Positions 1 through 11,836 are shown, counted from the stretch's first letter. The stretch: DNA of 64,000 nt from Samsoniella hepiali (GCA_001455915.2 LNDK02000066.1:620001-684000), one strand, 5' to 3'. Numbers and translations are program-made. The notes: a model not told the origin generated them from the sequence alone.

Positions 1-773
1 ACGACCTCAGCGTCCGTGGCACCGAGGCAGTCATTTCTCTCGGTGCGCTCAAGTCGGAGCCTCGCCTGGACAAGACCATTACGCTACAGGGCCTGAACAA
101 GCTCCAAGGACTCGAGATGCGCAAGCTGGAATTCCTCTTCCCCACCCAAAACGGCATCAACCTCAAGGGCAACCTCATGCTTCCTAACTTGAGCCCGCTC
201 GCCCTGTCCTTTGGAGACATTACACTGGATATCGCGTCGGGAGACTTGAAGCTTGGCCAACTGACCCTGGCCGGCATTACTATCCAGCCAGGCAACCAGA
301 CACAGTCGTTTGAGGGTTTCATTGATCTCAACGCCATTATCGGTAACCTGAGTGGCTTCCTCGGCAGCCAGTCCAAGCCCCTTGGCGAAGGTGTCGTTCA
401 GCTCAACGCCACGGCCAGCAAGGTTGTGGTCAACGGCGAGCACATTACCTTCCTTGAAGAGATTCTGGGCAAGCGTCCGCTGGCTGTCAACATTTCCGTC
501 GTCACTCTTCTGAGCGACATTCTCAGCGGCCTGCTCAAGGGCGGCGGCGCCATCACTGGCGACGGCCCCGGCAACGGTACCGACCTGATCAACGCCCTGT
601 CGGGCGTGTTTGCCAACCAGACGCTCCTCGGCAGCATTGCCGGCCACTGGAGCAAGCACAAGACGCGCAGTCTTGACTCGGGCCTGGAGTCACGCTCTAT
701 GCTGGGTGACAACGCAATGTGGAACATGGTCAAGCTTGGACTCAAGCTCAAGGCCATGCAGATGAAGAAGTAA
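1..773 (+). CDS. DUF3712-type protein, C-terminal part
   Basis: This is the 3' end of a gene that starts left of the window. The reading frame is open from base 3 and ends at the TAA at 771-773, giving about 256 residues. The protein is rich in Leu, Asn and Gly, with alternating beta-type segments such as LSPLALSFGDITLDIASGDL and ITIQPGNQTQSFEGFIDL. This pattern fits the fungal DUF3712 family of large, usually membrane-anchored proteins with repeated beta-rich domains. The last 40 residues are basic and contain no membrane segment, so any anchor lies upstream. Molecular function is unknown. Family assignment is by recognition of the pattern and is moderately sure. Confidence 0.7.
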   Translation, partial: DLSVRGTEAVISLGALKSEPRLDKTITLQGLNKLQGLEMRKLEFLFPTQNGINLKGNLMLPNLSPLALSFGDITLDIASGDLKLGQLTLAGITIQPGNQTQSFEGFIDLNAIIGNLSGFLGSQSKPLGEGVVQLNATASKVVVNGEHITFLEEILGKRPLAVNISVVTLLSDILSGLLKGGGAITGDGPGNGTDLINALSGVFANQTLLGSIAGHWSKHKTRSLDSGLESRSMLGDNAMWNMVKLGLKLKAMQMKK

Positions 774-3700
774 TAGTCGGCCCCATCTCATGATGCCGGG
801 CTTGCCATTTACTCATGTTGTTAATTTGCGATTTATTTATTTCCCATTTACTTTTTTTTTGCATGAGAGGGCCTCTACTGTTTATTATGCGTCGAATGGC
901 CATGGAAGATATCAATATAGTTAGAATATCTTAATGATGATGAATTTACGCATCTTGCAACTGAACTCTCTCTCCCTGCGCCATGTCTCGACCACTACTC
1001 CGTTGCCAGTGACACTAATACCATGTCTTGCCATGGTTATTGTCCTGCCTTGGCAACTTGGAGCGGGTACTCCCAGTCTTAGACAGCCATGTTTTTTTCC
1101 ATTATCGAGGGTACCACACCACGATGGGTGGAGGGCTCTTGTCTGCACACACACCACCCAGTTCCATTTTGTACAACCACATGTTTTTCCTTGCATGGCC
1201 GCCCCCAGCGAATCGGTCCATGTGAAGCCGAGCCGCGTTGCAGCACACCCCCCCTTCCCCTCCCACGACAAAGCCTCGCAGAGCTAACGGCACACTAAAC
1301 TAAGGCCTGCCTAACCAGCACCGCTGCAGAGCTGCAGCTGGCCATTGACGTCAATCTCTTTGGGGGTCAATCTCTTGAGCCAGGGCTTGAACGGTCCGCT
1401 GGGCTTTGACATTCAGGGCGGAAACCCCAACTCACCCACGATCCTTGCGGGTGAATGCGGAAATTACAAAGCTGCAATGAAAGAAAAAAAGCTTTTCCAC
1501 TGCCGCATGAGAATATTGGCATGGTCGACATCTGCAGCCGGAAACGGTCCTCGCTTTTCTCTTTTTTCTTTTTTTCCCCTCACGAGAACAAGCCAAAAAA
1601 AAATCAAATTATGCAAAGCTAGCGAAAGCCCATGCTGGGCTGGCATTATGGAGGGGAGTGTGCATGTCTAGCCACGTTGCCGGCTGAGTAAACTAGCCAG
1701 TAGCTCTCTGGAAGAGATCGACCGCCTTTCTGGGTTCCCTATTGAGGAAGTGTGGCCCGTTGTCTAACCCCCATGGCTATATTGCCATTTCGCGTTAACA
1801 CATAAGGTCAATCAATCACCGGCGCCCAGATCTGCATTGTATGACGACAAAAAAAGAGATGGGCAATATCAGCGTGCGCCCTTTTTTTTATAGATACGGA
1901 TTTTTAATGCAAGACCCCGCGTCTACGGAAAATGGCGGTAACCACCATCTTGGATTTGTGCTCACTCTCTCTCACACCGAAGCGGGCAATCGGCACAGCT
2001 ATGCTTTATTCGGAAGAATGCCCCGGAAGCGGATTGACTCGATGGCCCCGTGTGCATGATGATCAATCTGGTTTTCTGTACTGATTGCAGATGTTGATAA
2101 TAGAAAAAGCAAGGAAAAAAGATGGCTGGTTGTTCTAATTCTATATTAGATCCCTCGGCTGCCCACCTCCCAGATTTCCTTTGATTTTTGCATGTGCCAT
2201 TCCACAATCCCATGTTTCATCACTTGATATTCTTCAATACTCTTCCTTCTCTCCATAACAGCGCAGCAAAATGTGCAGGTTGAGGCCCCCCCTGCGCGCA
2301 GCCTGGTTTTTTTTTTTTCATCCTCAGGACCTCTACTTTTTCTTATCCCCCGGAATCCTCTTATCCCCCAGGCCCGTCTTTTCTTATCCCCCAGGTTCAC
2401 GGACCGGGGGGGAGGGGGAATGGGGTGCTGGAGGGGATTGCGTGCCGGCACCTTATCGCAGCCAATAGCCAAACACCAAAAACACCACGGTTCCGAATTC
2501 TTCCTTGGTCCAGCCCCATGGGGCCCCGCGGGGTAATTTCAATAAAAGAAAAAACCTGACGAGAGAATATGGGGCCTCGAAGAGCCTCATAACCCTGGTG
2601 GCTGTTTTTGCAACCTTTTTTAGGGAACCCGCCCGTCTTCGGCCAGCCCCAGCAAACCCGCCTTGAGCCTCAAAATCTTGGTAAAAACCGGCGGATACAG
2701 AGATGCATAGATGCGCCGCTTCTCCGTCCCGGGCTTGCGCGACGCCCTATGAGGTGGCGTTTTTTTCTATGACTGATCGAAAATAGTCACCCCCAGCTGC
2801 AGCTACGACTTGCACACATCCAGCAGGGCAACACATTTTCTATCTCACCACGATGAATCAATATCGACACAGTCTCAGTAAGAAAGCGGCGCATCGAAAA
2901 AAAGGCCAACGCTGGCCATTGTCGCTGGACAGCGCCCGTAGATTGATCCAAACCGGGCGTCGCCCATCACCAACAGACTCCACGTGGCGCCATCGTATCG
3001 TCGCAAAGTGCTTCGCCTCATTGTGGGCAGCTGCCATCTATTTCCCCTCACAGACGCCTCCTCATTAGTATTACGCCTGCCTCGGTCAGCCTGTCTACGA
3101 GGTGCCGGGGCCCTGGCCCTGTCAAGCCATCCCAAGCCATCAAGCCACAACCACACACCCCCCCTCCCACCTTCATCACGATGTCGTGTGGTACAGGACC
3201 CAGAGAAGGAGGCTCTTTGTGGGAATTGTCTGGAGTAGTAGTCCCTGCTCATTGTGGTGGCGGGCTCATTCTTCTCGCCTATGTGCCAGCCGGCTATATG
3301 ATGAATTTGGAGAAATCAACTCTTGGCTTCGGCTGCACCAGCGTTGTACTTGGGGTTAAAAAAAAAACACAACTGCCTTTTGGGCAGCAATGTAAATGCA
3401 CTTTCCCCAGGTTCGAGATAACTGTCAGGTGATTGCGCAAAAGGTAAGCGAGCCCCGTTTCCCCAGGAATAAACAACTTGGCCTATCGCCATGGTCACAA
3501 TCAAACAATGTCGTGCTCCGTGTCCGCCTCCCCCACGGGGAGTTTTTTTGTGTAGCCTAACCCACCCTCATGTCGCCATCTTGCTTTCCCCCCCGCAGCA
3601 TTGAAGAAAAACGTGCGGTGTATTACGCTTTTGCTGATCCCGCGTGGAGAAGTGTGTGTCGTGGACAGCCAAGTCCAGTCTTCGGAAGACTGGAAAGAGG

Positions 3701-6123
3701 GGAAGCTCCCACGCAGGCCGAGGCTCCTCTAGTGGGGTCGCCTCGTTTTTTTTTCCTCGTCGTCTTTTCCCCGCGCGAGCCGTAATGCAAACGTCTGTGC
3801 GGGAGAAACAAAAACAAAAATTGAGCTTCCCTCAATGCATCCAATGGGAGCGGCCCAGCGGCGCCAGTGTTTATTTTGCAGAAAACAGAGTCATTTACGG
3901 TGGCGAATGGCGGGGAAATTGGAATGGGGGGGGCGTGTGGGAGGGGGAGAAAAAAGTGCGTCCCTGCGTAGGTTTACGCTTGCACTGCCGGGTATCAGGT
4001 AAGCACAATTTACATGAAGAATTTTTTCTCTTGTTAGAAATGAATCGTTCGACTATGATCTAGAATGGAGCTTGGCACTGCAGACTTCCGGGTTGTGGCG
4101 GCTCTTGATGCCTGGTGGAAATGGGCACCTGGTTCATGCAAACACAACCACGACCAATATTGTTGACTCACCTCTCAACTCGGCATGCCTTATGCTGAGA
4201 GAGAAAATTTTCGCATCAATAAAGCTGAATGAATGCTGTGCTGTGTTTCTATCCCTTGCAAACTCAATTTGCTCAGTTCGTAATTTCAGCCCGTAAGAGT
4301 TTCCGTAAGCGATGCTACCATGTCATGTAAAAAGCTTTCGTATTTCGTTTCCTATCGCATGAACAGGGCCGCAAACGTGGTTTTGATTGAAGAGGTTTAA
4401 ACCCCCGAATGAAGATCTTTGTTTTGATGGCATGCCATTATCTTCAGCGCTCGCGCTTGTATCGTTCTCTACGCCGCATCCAGAGCTCACCTTCAAATGG
4501 CCACATCGACGGCAAGAACTAGATGATCTACACATCTTATTGTCGCTCAGTACTACTGTCACATTGATAAGGACTGGCATCATCCTCCAGAGTAAATTCG
4601 TCTTTGTTATCATGCGCTGCGATCGCCCAACTACTGAGTGACTGCGCACGTATCGTCTCCGCGCCAGCCACGGTCGCACAGAGGCAAAATTCTTGCGCCC
4701 ATGGCAACCAAAACAAGAACCTTTTAAGGTTTTCTTCAGTCTTGTCCTCCCTGCATTCGTTGCGGTATTTTCTTGGCATGTCGCCGCCCATCTCGCATCA
4801 TCGTATCTCACGCAATGGCCACTGTCCAGACAGTCTTGGCCAGTTGTCTTCCACTCTCTGTGCTTTGACTGGCGATTTCTCTCCAAGTTTTTGCCCCGGA
4901 AAGATCTAGATATAGCTTGCTTTAGTTTCTGCTTCTCATCGGCGCCTCTGCCATGGAAAGGCACCCTAGATGCGGAGAACGTGCATATTGGAGAGGAAGG
5001 GGACGACCCATTGAGTGGGAGGCCGCTCTGAAAGGGGCACGTCATTGCCCCAATGGGAATTTTGTCAACTATAGTATGCAGAGTTTTCAGTATGACGGCT
5101 AGGTAGGACTAGTATATTTACTGCAATTTAAGAACCAAGAGCCCTGCGTCACCAGCTGTGGAAATATGAGCATACAAAGGCGACGTCAGTCATCTGCGCT
5201 CGCTGAAGACAGATAGCTTGTTGGTGTGCCACTTGTTGTTGCCTTTGCCTCCTCTTCTTAGTTGAATTGTCAATGATGACCGAGAAGACCTCCCACCAGC
5301 CAGTTCCACAGCATCGTAAACTAGTTTGCTGGCTGCCACTATCCGCTCAGCACCACGAATCCGAAATTGAAACTGCTAACGTGCTGTGGAGGACTCCTCT
5401 GAGCCAAATCCTGGATTTCAAGTGATATTTGACGACGATTTGTTTCGTTCTTTTGTGTGATGTCCATCTTGACGTAGAATTGACCATGACCAGTAATCTT
5501 CCTTTCATCTGACCACGACCATGGAACAAGAATGCCCGCCTAGCCCAGGCTCTAAATGCTTAAAACCTGTAAACTTGTCATTGATTCGCGGGTTAATGAG
5601 TTGTATTCGCTACAGATTTGCAGCAATTGCCCTGAAAATCCGTGATGTCCTGACCCGAGCTCCTGTGAAAATGCAGTGTAGGGTAGCAAACCGCCATCAC
5701 TGAACTCTACAAGTTTTGTTCCCTCGTTCGTGCTGGACGTCACTGATGAAACCAGCTTCGACGGTATAATCATTTGGGTTTGGGTTTACTTAAACATCTG
5801 AGGTGCCTATGCAGTATGTTGAACACGTCACTTCTGTAACTGTACCTTTGTTGCACTCTGACTGGCAACCAAAGCATGTCACTGGCGGTTGGCACATAAG
5901 GAAGTAGTCGAATACCGGAACATGGTGATGCTCTCAGCACAAGAAACAGACAAACATTCAAGTAAATATATGAAAAGCTAGCAATATCGTTGAGATTTAA
6001 TGAACACACTCGCGTGACGATGCCGGGTCTCGTAACACCATCCACATAGTGGCCACCACGGCCGTTCAGGTCAATACAATTCGCAATTTCCAGGCATTAT
6101 CAGCAATCGTCAGCCGAGAGATG
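774..6123. other. gene-poor stretch of 5.3 kb
   Basis: I see no convincing gene here. The stretch has many homopolymer runs (T and C at 2300-2420, A at 1480-1610 and 3358-3368). All open frames are short or lack recognisable sequence. The longest, an ATG frame of 240 codons on the reverse strand at 4323-5045, has no family signature and is treated as non-coding. Three copies of a C-rich motif lie at 2341-2392 (see findings). The left end should hold the 3' UTR of the DUF3712 gene. Confidence 0.5.
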
Positions 6124-6862
6124 TCAATGCTTCTCTTTCCGATGCGCCGCGAGTTTATCCGGGCGAGTATAAGACTTGGTGCATCCCTCCTTGTCGCACT
6201 TGTACACAGTCCTCTGCTCCTTTGGCAAATGCGCCTGCATGTGCCTGTCCATTTCGCGCGGCTCCGCGCATCGAAACTTACACTCTTTATAATGGATACA
6301 TTTGATGGGTTTATAGTGATTCTTCATATGCCGTCTGCGACTTGGGTCAGCATGGCACACGGAGGGGTAAACTGAAACCACCTACTGAAGCTCGCTGCGC
6401 TTCTCAAAGCTCTCGTAGCACTCTGGATACGGGCAAGCAAACCGACCGTCTCTTTTACGAGGCAGTATATGGTCAATGGAAGGCATTTGCTCTTGCTCAT
6501 ACCTCCTACCACTATGCGCGCCGGCCCGCGACGAACCTTCGCCGGCATCGCCGCTTCCTTGGTTCAAACGGTGATGGCCAGGCAGTGCATGCATGCTCAT
6601 GCCTTCCTCATTCTGTGGGGGATAGTATGAATCGTGTTGTTCCGGTGTAGCACTCTATTGATGCGTCATTTCCGGGGTTGAATACGAGACATTCTCGGCA
6701 GCGAACTCGCCGGCCGGGAGGTCGTCGGCTTGTGCCTGCGAATACTCAACGGACAAGAGTGCTGGATCAATGAACTCGCTGTCTTTTATAGGTTAACGGA
6801 TTTACACAGATGTTGGGCAATCACTGGATATATCACTCACTATAGAAAGCGTCGTTTGACAT
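6124..6862 (-). CDS. C2H2 zinc-finger transcription factor, with in-frame TAG
   Basis: Three exons can be read on the reverse strand: 6862-6837, 6778-6386 and 6334-6124. The N-terminus begins MSNDAFYSDEFIDPALL, joined across a 58 bp intron. The second intron (51 bp) falls inside the first finger; joining at the CGCAG acceptor gives ECYESFEKRSELQRHMKNH, with correct C2H2 spacing. Two further Cys/His fingers follow (KCIHYKECKFRCAEPREMDRH and YKCDKEGCTKSYTRPDKLAAH). The product would be a nuclear DNA-binding regulator. One oddity is a TAG at 6657-6655, between an acidic N-terminal segment and the finger region, in the same frame on both sides. It is either a nonsense change (CAG to TAG) or lies in an intron I cannot define. 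Without the stop, the protein would be about 210 residues. Confidence 0.65.
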
Positions 6863-7190
6863 GTTTGCTGCTGGAGCATCTACAGCCTAAAAGCAATCGC
6901 CGGTTGCGCCGTAGTAAAGCTAGCGAGTAGAGGGGCTTGACCATTCGTCTAACCAAGCATATTTATATTCATTGAGTACTATACTATTCATGAGCTCTTG
7001 GACTCTTGCTGCAGTGGCCAACCACTACTGCACGCCTGCAGATCAGGCTTCCAGCCAAGCCCAACCAACGAATTACACATTTCAGCCGGCGCGCCACGTC
7101 AGGCATAATAATCCCGCTATTGGCCCTGCACAGAGTAGCAACATGTATATATGACTGTAGAGGTATCCAATAACGTTTTCCATTTCAGAA

Positions 7191-7649
7191 TTAGGCTTCA
7201 CCATCTCCTCCGGGACAGTGGCCAGCCTTGCAGCCCTCACAGCGGCTCCTCTGATGTGGCAGCGTCTTGTTGCGCGGATAACATTCTCTGGGTACTTTAA
7301 CCCCGCTCCATATCTTCAGCCACTTTGCTACCCTCTCTTCATACGTCTCGTCAAGCTGGGGCCGGGCAAGGGTGTTGCACCGTTCGCAGCGCTGGTGGTA
7401 CACCAGAACCGTGTACTTGTTGCCGTGATATAAACGAATCGTGATGGCGATGCATTTGCTGCTCCATGTCTTCGAGCACTTTTTGTTTCCGCATTTGAAC
7501 TTTCCCATGATCTTGGTGTCCTTTTCTTTGATGTGGTGGCCCTTTTCCCCGCGAGGCCGAAACGTAAAGTCCAACAGCTCATCGTCGAGGAGGGACTGCA
7601 CTCTCGAGTGTAGGTCGGCATGCATAGACGAGGTACTTAGTTTCGGCAT
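7191..7649 (-). CDS. 3CxxC-type zinc-finger protein
   Basis: This is a single-exon gene of 152 residues starting at the ATG at 7649. An upstream in-frame GTG at 7682 is unlikely to be the start. Cysteine pairs appear in order: FKCGNKKCSKTWSS, YHQRCERCNTLARP and RSRCEGCKAGHCPGG, with a conserved W in the first block and W/Y residues between. This is the arrangement of the fungal and animal 3CxxC zinc-binding domain (as in zf-3CxxC and receptor-transporting proteins). Molecular role in fungi is unknown. It lies head-to-tail with the C2H2 gene on the same strand, about 330 bp upstream of it. Confidence 0.75.
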   Translation of the reverse strand: MPKLSTSSMHADLHSRVQSLLDDELLDFTFRPRGEKGHHIKEKDTKIMGKFKCGNKKCSKTWSSKCIAITIRLYHGNKYTVLVYHQRCERCNTLARPQLDETYEERVAKWLKIWSGVKVPRECYPRNKTLPHQRSRCEGCKAGHCPGGDGEA

Positions 7650-8377
7650 GGCGATGAATAGAGAATCACAGGCAATAGACACAGCAATTTGTTTGAAATG
7701 GGATGGATGTAGGCTCAGTCGTTGACTTCGGACGACTCGACCTTTAAATGGCAGATTTTAGGCGGGCATCTGCGAGGGCCTGACACCAACTAGAAAATAT
7801 CCCTGCAAGCTGAATGATACTGCGCCTTAATGTCTCGGGTAGAACGTCGAAGTGTAAAAAGACTGCAGCGGCCATATTGTCGCAATGGACGGCTGTGCCA
7901 ATTGGTTCAAAGCTGCGCCTGATGCATGGTACAGAAGGGAGCTATAAAGTCGCCCCTAGACATCTGACTTGCTTTCCACAATCCTTGCACGTATTTTTCT
8001 TTTAAAAAAGAATTTATCGAACAAAATGCCGAATATAGAAGCCAGTTGACAGTGTCAGCGTCTAGAAGCTGCTACGGCCCGGCCCGGGACAGAGGCTCAT
8101 TCGCGAGATGGATTGCTAGGACCATCGTACCACAACACTAAGGAATGCAATAAAAGCAGAATTTTACTATGTACATTTCAATAAAATCACATCATTTATT
8201 TGTAGGTTATTTCATGCTTAATTCTGCTCGCTGTTGAGCTCCCTTCGCATATACAATTTGCCGCACCTTTACCGGCTGCCCAGATCATCAAGCTTCCGGC
8301 ATGATCCACCAAAAGTTGCTCCCGCAAGCTTCAACCACATCACAACGCCAGCCCCCCCGAGCGTCACGGCACAAAAC
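7650..8377. promoter_or_regulatory. divergent intergenic region, 3CxxC gene / Mmc1-like gene
   Basis: This 728 bp stretch separates two genes transcribed away from each other and must hold both 5' leaders. It is AT-rich near 8130-8220. An open frame without ATG runs into the Mmc1-like gene from 8234. I see no RNA gene or clear consensus element. Confidence 0.4.
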
Positions 8378-10270
8378 ATGTCGCCGAAATCGTCCCTGGT
8401 GCGATCGGGCGGTGGCCCCCTCCGTGCCGTGGCATTGACTCGCCACGCCGCGGCAAAGAGGCAGGTCTGCGCGATTTGCTCCATGACCGGCGCCGGACGG
8501 GCCGCCCCCCGACGAGCGAGAAACAACAACCCTTCGATACGACCGACTCTGCTCGACCGACGACAGGGCCTGTCCACGGCACCCGCGCCGAGCGACGTAC
8601 GCGCCGAGCTGGAGCAGGCGCTTGTACAGCTGCAAAGCCAGTCGCCGCGGCTCTTTCACCTCTCCCGGCTGCAGCTCGCCCTGCAGGGTCTGCGCCAGAC
8701 ACCAGGCGAGGAAGTCGTCCGCGTCGCCATCCTCGGGCTCACCAACGGATCGAGCTCGGGCCAGACGGCCAAGCGCCTGTTGAGAGCGATCCTCAGTGAT
8801 CCGCTCCAGGACCAGCAGGCGTGGGAGACGCAGCTCGACAGCTACGACTTGACGAAACCGCTCGTGGTGAAAATCAGCGCGGGTCCGCACCTAGACGAAG
8901 CCAACATTGACGTGGCCAAGGAGAAGCCGATTCAACGACTGCACATTTCATCGCCCGACTACAATGCGCTGGGCCTCGAATTCTTGCTGGTAAACGTTGA
9001 GGCGTCTGCCCTCGCGGCCGAACAGCTCTCCATCAAGCATCTAGAGGACGCCGCGCTGGTACCGTCCGTGGCCACTCGCTCTGCAGACGGCCGCGTTTCG
9101 CAGACGCCTGCCCCGGTTCACCAAGCGCTGATTGTGGCAGACGGCCTCATGGGCGCGGTCGGCCTGGCCTCTCTTCCGGTATCCGAGAGCGGCGGAGCCA
9201 TCACGGCTGCCGTGGACATGAAGGGCCTTGCTGGGGAGGAGCTGCACGCGCCCTTCAACGTCATCGACGTGGCCCAAGCCGAGGATGGGATTCGCCTATT
9301 CCGTGAGGGACCGCAGAACGCGATGCAGTACGAGCATCTCTGGTTTGCTAGCCAGGTACCAGCTCTAACAGCCTGGCTCAAGGCCGGCCTCAAGACGGAA
9401 GATGCCGGCACGAAGCCCGCCGTGAAGCAGCTGCTCGCGTCGCTCCTCGAAAACGCCCAATCGGTCATCCAGACCGAGGAGTCCATCATCGTCTCCCGGA
9501 CACTGGCATCCAAGACGCCCCTCGACGACGCCACCGGCCTGCACAAGGGCCTTGCCGCGTGGGCGCGGCAAGCACACAGCGAGCTGCAAGACGAGCTCGA
9601 CCTCGCCTTTACGGGGCGACGCTGGCGCAAGCTCGGCTGGTGGAAGCTCTTTTGGCGCGTCGACGACGTGGGCATGCTGACGAGCGACATCCTGGGCCAG
9701 CGATTCCTCCCCACGGCCGAGCGCGAGCTCGTCTACCTGACCGGCCGCATCGCCGCGCTGCGCGGCGGCGCACCTCCCCAGTACCCACAGCCCGTCTCGG
9801 AGCTCCCAGACTCGCCCGCTGCCCGGCCTGCCACGACGGCGCCGCTACCCAAGTGGCCCGGCCACATTGCCTTTACCCGGCGCTACCTGCAGGACGAGAC
9901 GGTGCCCGCGCTGCAGTCGCTCGCGCAGCGCCTCCTCGTGCAGTCCCTCGGCACCTCGTCGGTGGCCGCGACGCTGGCGGCCCTGCTCTACGTGTCCTCG
10001 TGGACCGCGGGCGTCTACGAGGCCGGCGCGGTCGCGGCGCTCGGCGTCGTCTACAGCCTCGGCCGCATGCAGAAGAAGTGGGAGACGGCCCGCCGCTTCT
10101 GGGAGGGCGACGTGCGCGAGGAGGGCCGCAAGGCGGTGCGCGCCGTAGAGGAGAGTGTCTCGGAAGCGCTGGTTGCGCGAGATGCCGTCTCCCCCGCGCA
10201 GGCAGAAGAGCTGCAAAGGACCAAGGAGCTTGTGTCCAAGGCAGAGGAGCTTCTCTCTCGCCTAAAGTGA
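8378..10270 (+). CDS. Mmc1-like mitochondrial membrane protein
   Basis: The gene is a single exon of 630 residues from the ATG at 8378. The frame is open further upstream, but only from a TTG. The first 70 residues are rich in Arg, Ser and Ala with almost no acidic residues, as in a mitochondrial targeting peptide, and end near RRQGLSTAPAP. A long alpha-helical middle is followed by the motif RRWRKLGWWKLFWRVDDVG, which I recognise from the C-terminal domain of fungal Mmc1-type proteins. A hydrophobic segment follows (about residues 530-565) and then a charged C-terminal helix. The likely location is the mitochondrial inner membrane or matrix; exact function is not known to me. Codon use is strongly GC-biased, as in a well-expressed housekeeping gene. 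Confidence 0.65.
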   Translation: MSPKSSLVRSGGGPLRAVALTRHAAAKRQVCAICSMTGAGRAAPRRARNNNPSIRPTLLDRRQGLSTAPAPSDVRAELEQALVQLQSQSPRLFHLSRLQLALQGLRQTPGEEVVRVAILGLTNGSSSGQTAKRLLRAILSDPLQDQQAWETQLDSYDLTKPLVVKISAGPHLDEANIDVAKEKPIQRLHISSPDYNALGLEFLLVNVEASALAAEQLSIKHLEDAALVPSVATRSADGRVSQTPAPVHQALIVADGLMGAVGLASLPVSESGGAITAAVDMKGLAGEELHAPFNVIDVAQAEDGIRLFREGPQNAMQYEHLWFASQVPALTAWLKAGLKTEDAGTKPAVKQLLASLLENAQSVIQTEESIIVSRTLASKTPLDDATGLHKGLAAWARQAHSELQDELDLAFTGRRWRKLGWWKLFWRVDDVGMLTSDILGQRFLPTAERELVYLTGRIAALRGGAPPQYPQPVSELPDSPAARPATTAPLPKWPGHIAFTRRYLQDETVPALQSLAQRLLVQSLGTSSVAATLAALLYVSSWTAGVYEAGAVAALGVVYSLGRMQKKWETARRFWEGDVREEGRKAVRAVEESVSEALVARDAVSPAQAEELQRTKELVSKAEELLSRLK

Positions 10271-10688
10271 GAGTACTGTACTAAGGGTATCAGACCGTGG
10301 TCCTCGACCTGCGACTCTACATGTATCATAATTACTCGATTCTTTGTTCCATTAGATTTTTAGCTTACGCTACCAAATTTCCAAGCTTTGCTTGGTGTCA
10401 CCACAACATAAATTGAATTTCTCAAATGATTTCTTTTTGTTTGTTATAATCATGTATGGCATGCGCCACATGGACTATATCCTACCGAGAAAAATGTAGC
10501 GAGTCATATATCAACCCTTAAATCCTAAAACGCAACCGTAAAAACGCCCCGACTTGATAAAAAAAAGATGCAACAGCAGGTATCTCTGTCTGCTAAAAGA
10601 GGAACCGTCTCTCCAACACCAAAACCATTTTCTCTTTCTTTTTGACTCTCTGCTATCCACCGCCCCAGATCCCCTAGGTCGACGAATT
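10271..10688. other. convergent 3' intergenic region
   Basis: This 418 bp stretch lies between the convergent Mmc1-like and SmD3 genes. It is AT-rich around 10330-10460, as expected for 3' UTRs and polyadenylation signals. Nothing else is seen. Confidence 0.4.
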
Positions 10689-11284
10689 TTACCGACCGCC
10701 ACGACCGCCGGCACGGGCGCGGCTGACGGTGGCACGACCGCGGGCCATGCCGACACCGCGGCCGCGGAGGTTGCTGCTGCGGAACATGGGCGCGTTGCGG
10801 AGCATGTCGGGGACGATGAAGAAGCGCACGTGGGAGCCGCGGATGTAGACCTGGTCGAGGTGGGAGACGCGGCCGTCGCGGGCCGTCACGGTGATGTCCT
10901 TGAGCTGGACGTTCATGTTGTCTTCGGCTGTCACGAGGGAAAGAGGAGAAGTTAGCGAGACATGTCCGTCTGGGAGGGGGGGCCATTGGCAAGGCTTTTG
11001 TCCAGAGGGTCAAATAGAAGCGCCGTACCTTCAAGAAGCTTGCCGCGGTAGGTCTGACCAGACGTGATTTCGAGGGTGATGATGTGGCCCTGCATGGATT
11101 ACTGTCAGCTTTTCTTGTCTTATTTTACCATGTGACGCTTGCAAAGACGCGCGCGCCTGCGTGCACGTGTGCTAGACCAAGCTGCCACGGGTGAAGCACA
11201 GCGAACGATGCTCGACGTGGGGGAAAGACAACGCACCTGAGCTTCGTTCAGGAGCTTGATGGGGATGCCAATTGTCGAAGTCAT
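10689..11284 (-). CDS. smd3: small nuclear ribonucleoprotein Sm D3
   Basis: Three exons on the reverse strand (11284-11237, 11089-11029, 10927-10689) give 115 residues. Exon 1 encodes MTSTIGIPIKLLNEAQ. Exon 2 encodes GHIITLEITSGQTYRGKLLE, the Sm1 motif. Exon 3 begins AEDNMNVQLKDITVTARDG and carries the Sm2 motif YIRGSHVRFFIVPDMLRNAP. The C-terminus is an Arg/Gly tail (GRGVGMARGRATVSRARAGG), the kind that is dimethylated and bound during assembly. SmD3 is one of seven Sm proteins that form the ring on spliceosomal U snRNAs in the nucleus. Length and motifs match the family, and the frame is continuous across both introns (101 and 147 bp). pICln, an Sm assembly chaperone, is encoded about 31 kb away in the same window. 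Confidence 0.95.
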
Positions 11285-11339
11285 GCTGGGCAGAGTCTGG
11301 TTGTGTCGTGTGTGATGTGTGTATGCGACGCGCAAAAAA

Positions 11340-11383
11340 GAAAAATCGCGGGTATGGTGGTGGTGGTGGTGGTGGTGGTTCTG
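11340..11383. repeat. (GGT)n microsatellite
   Basis: An uninterrupted GGT run of about 9 units lies at roughly 11355-11381, just upstream of the SmD3 start codon (5' leader or promoter on the reverse strand). On the coding strand it reads as ACC repeats. Simple repeats like this vary in length and may shift leader spacing. Confidence 0.8.
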
Positions 11384-11836
11384 CCTGAAGCTTGAAATAT
11401 GTGCCTTCCAGCCCACGCCCGCGATAGCTTTTGGCGGTTTGGCTTTCTGGCGAGCTTGCGCGCGGTGGTTACGTTTATCCGATCTCCGGCGGGCTGGCGG
11501 GGCGCTGGACTCACAGTGACCGTTGAGTGTGGTGTAGATGAACGAAACCGGTCCAACATTCGAAAAAAAAAATTGTGGAAAGTCTTTACAGTTTATGACG
11601 ATACTGAATATTGATTGAAATTCTGTCATATTTTTCTTTTCAAATTGGGCCTTATGCAGCGCGTTATTACCCGGGCTTACATGAGGCTCGTCGTCGCGGG
11701 TCCGTGGTTGAGTGCTACACTTGGGCTTGTTTTCATGTAAAGCACATGATACCAAAAATCGCATTTTCATAGTCTAATACATAGTAAAACTACATGCGAA
11801 AAGCTTTCATACATATGAGCGGGCCATCTACCACCA

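Noticed and set aside
4323..5045. Reverse-strand ATG frame of 240 codons
   Set aside because: It lacks any recognisable motif, has irregular composition, and lies in gene-poor DNA with several overlapping frames; no splice-consistent neighbours were found.
9559..10284. Long forward frame overlapping the Mmc1-like gene
   Set aside because: It is Arg/Ala/Pro-rich because it reads GC-rich codons of the real gene in another frame.
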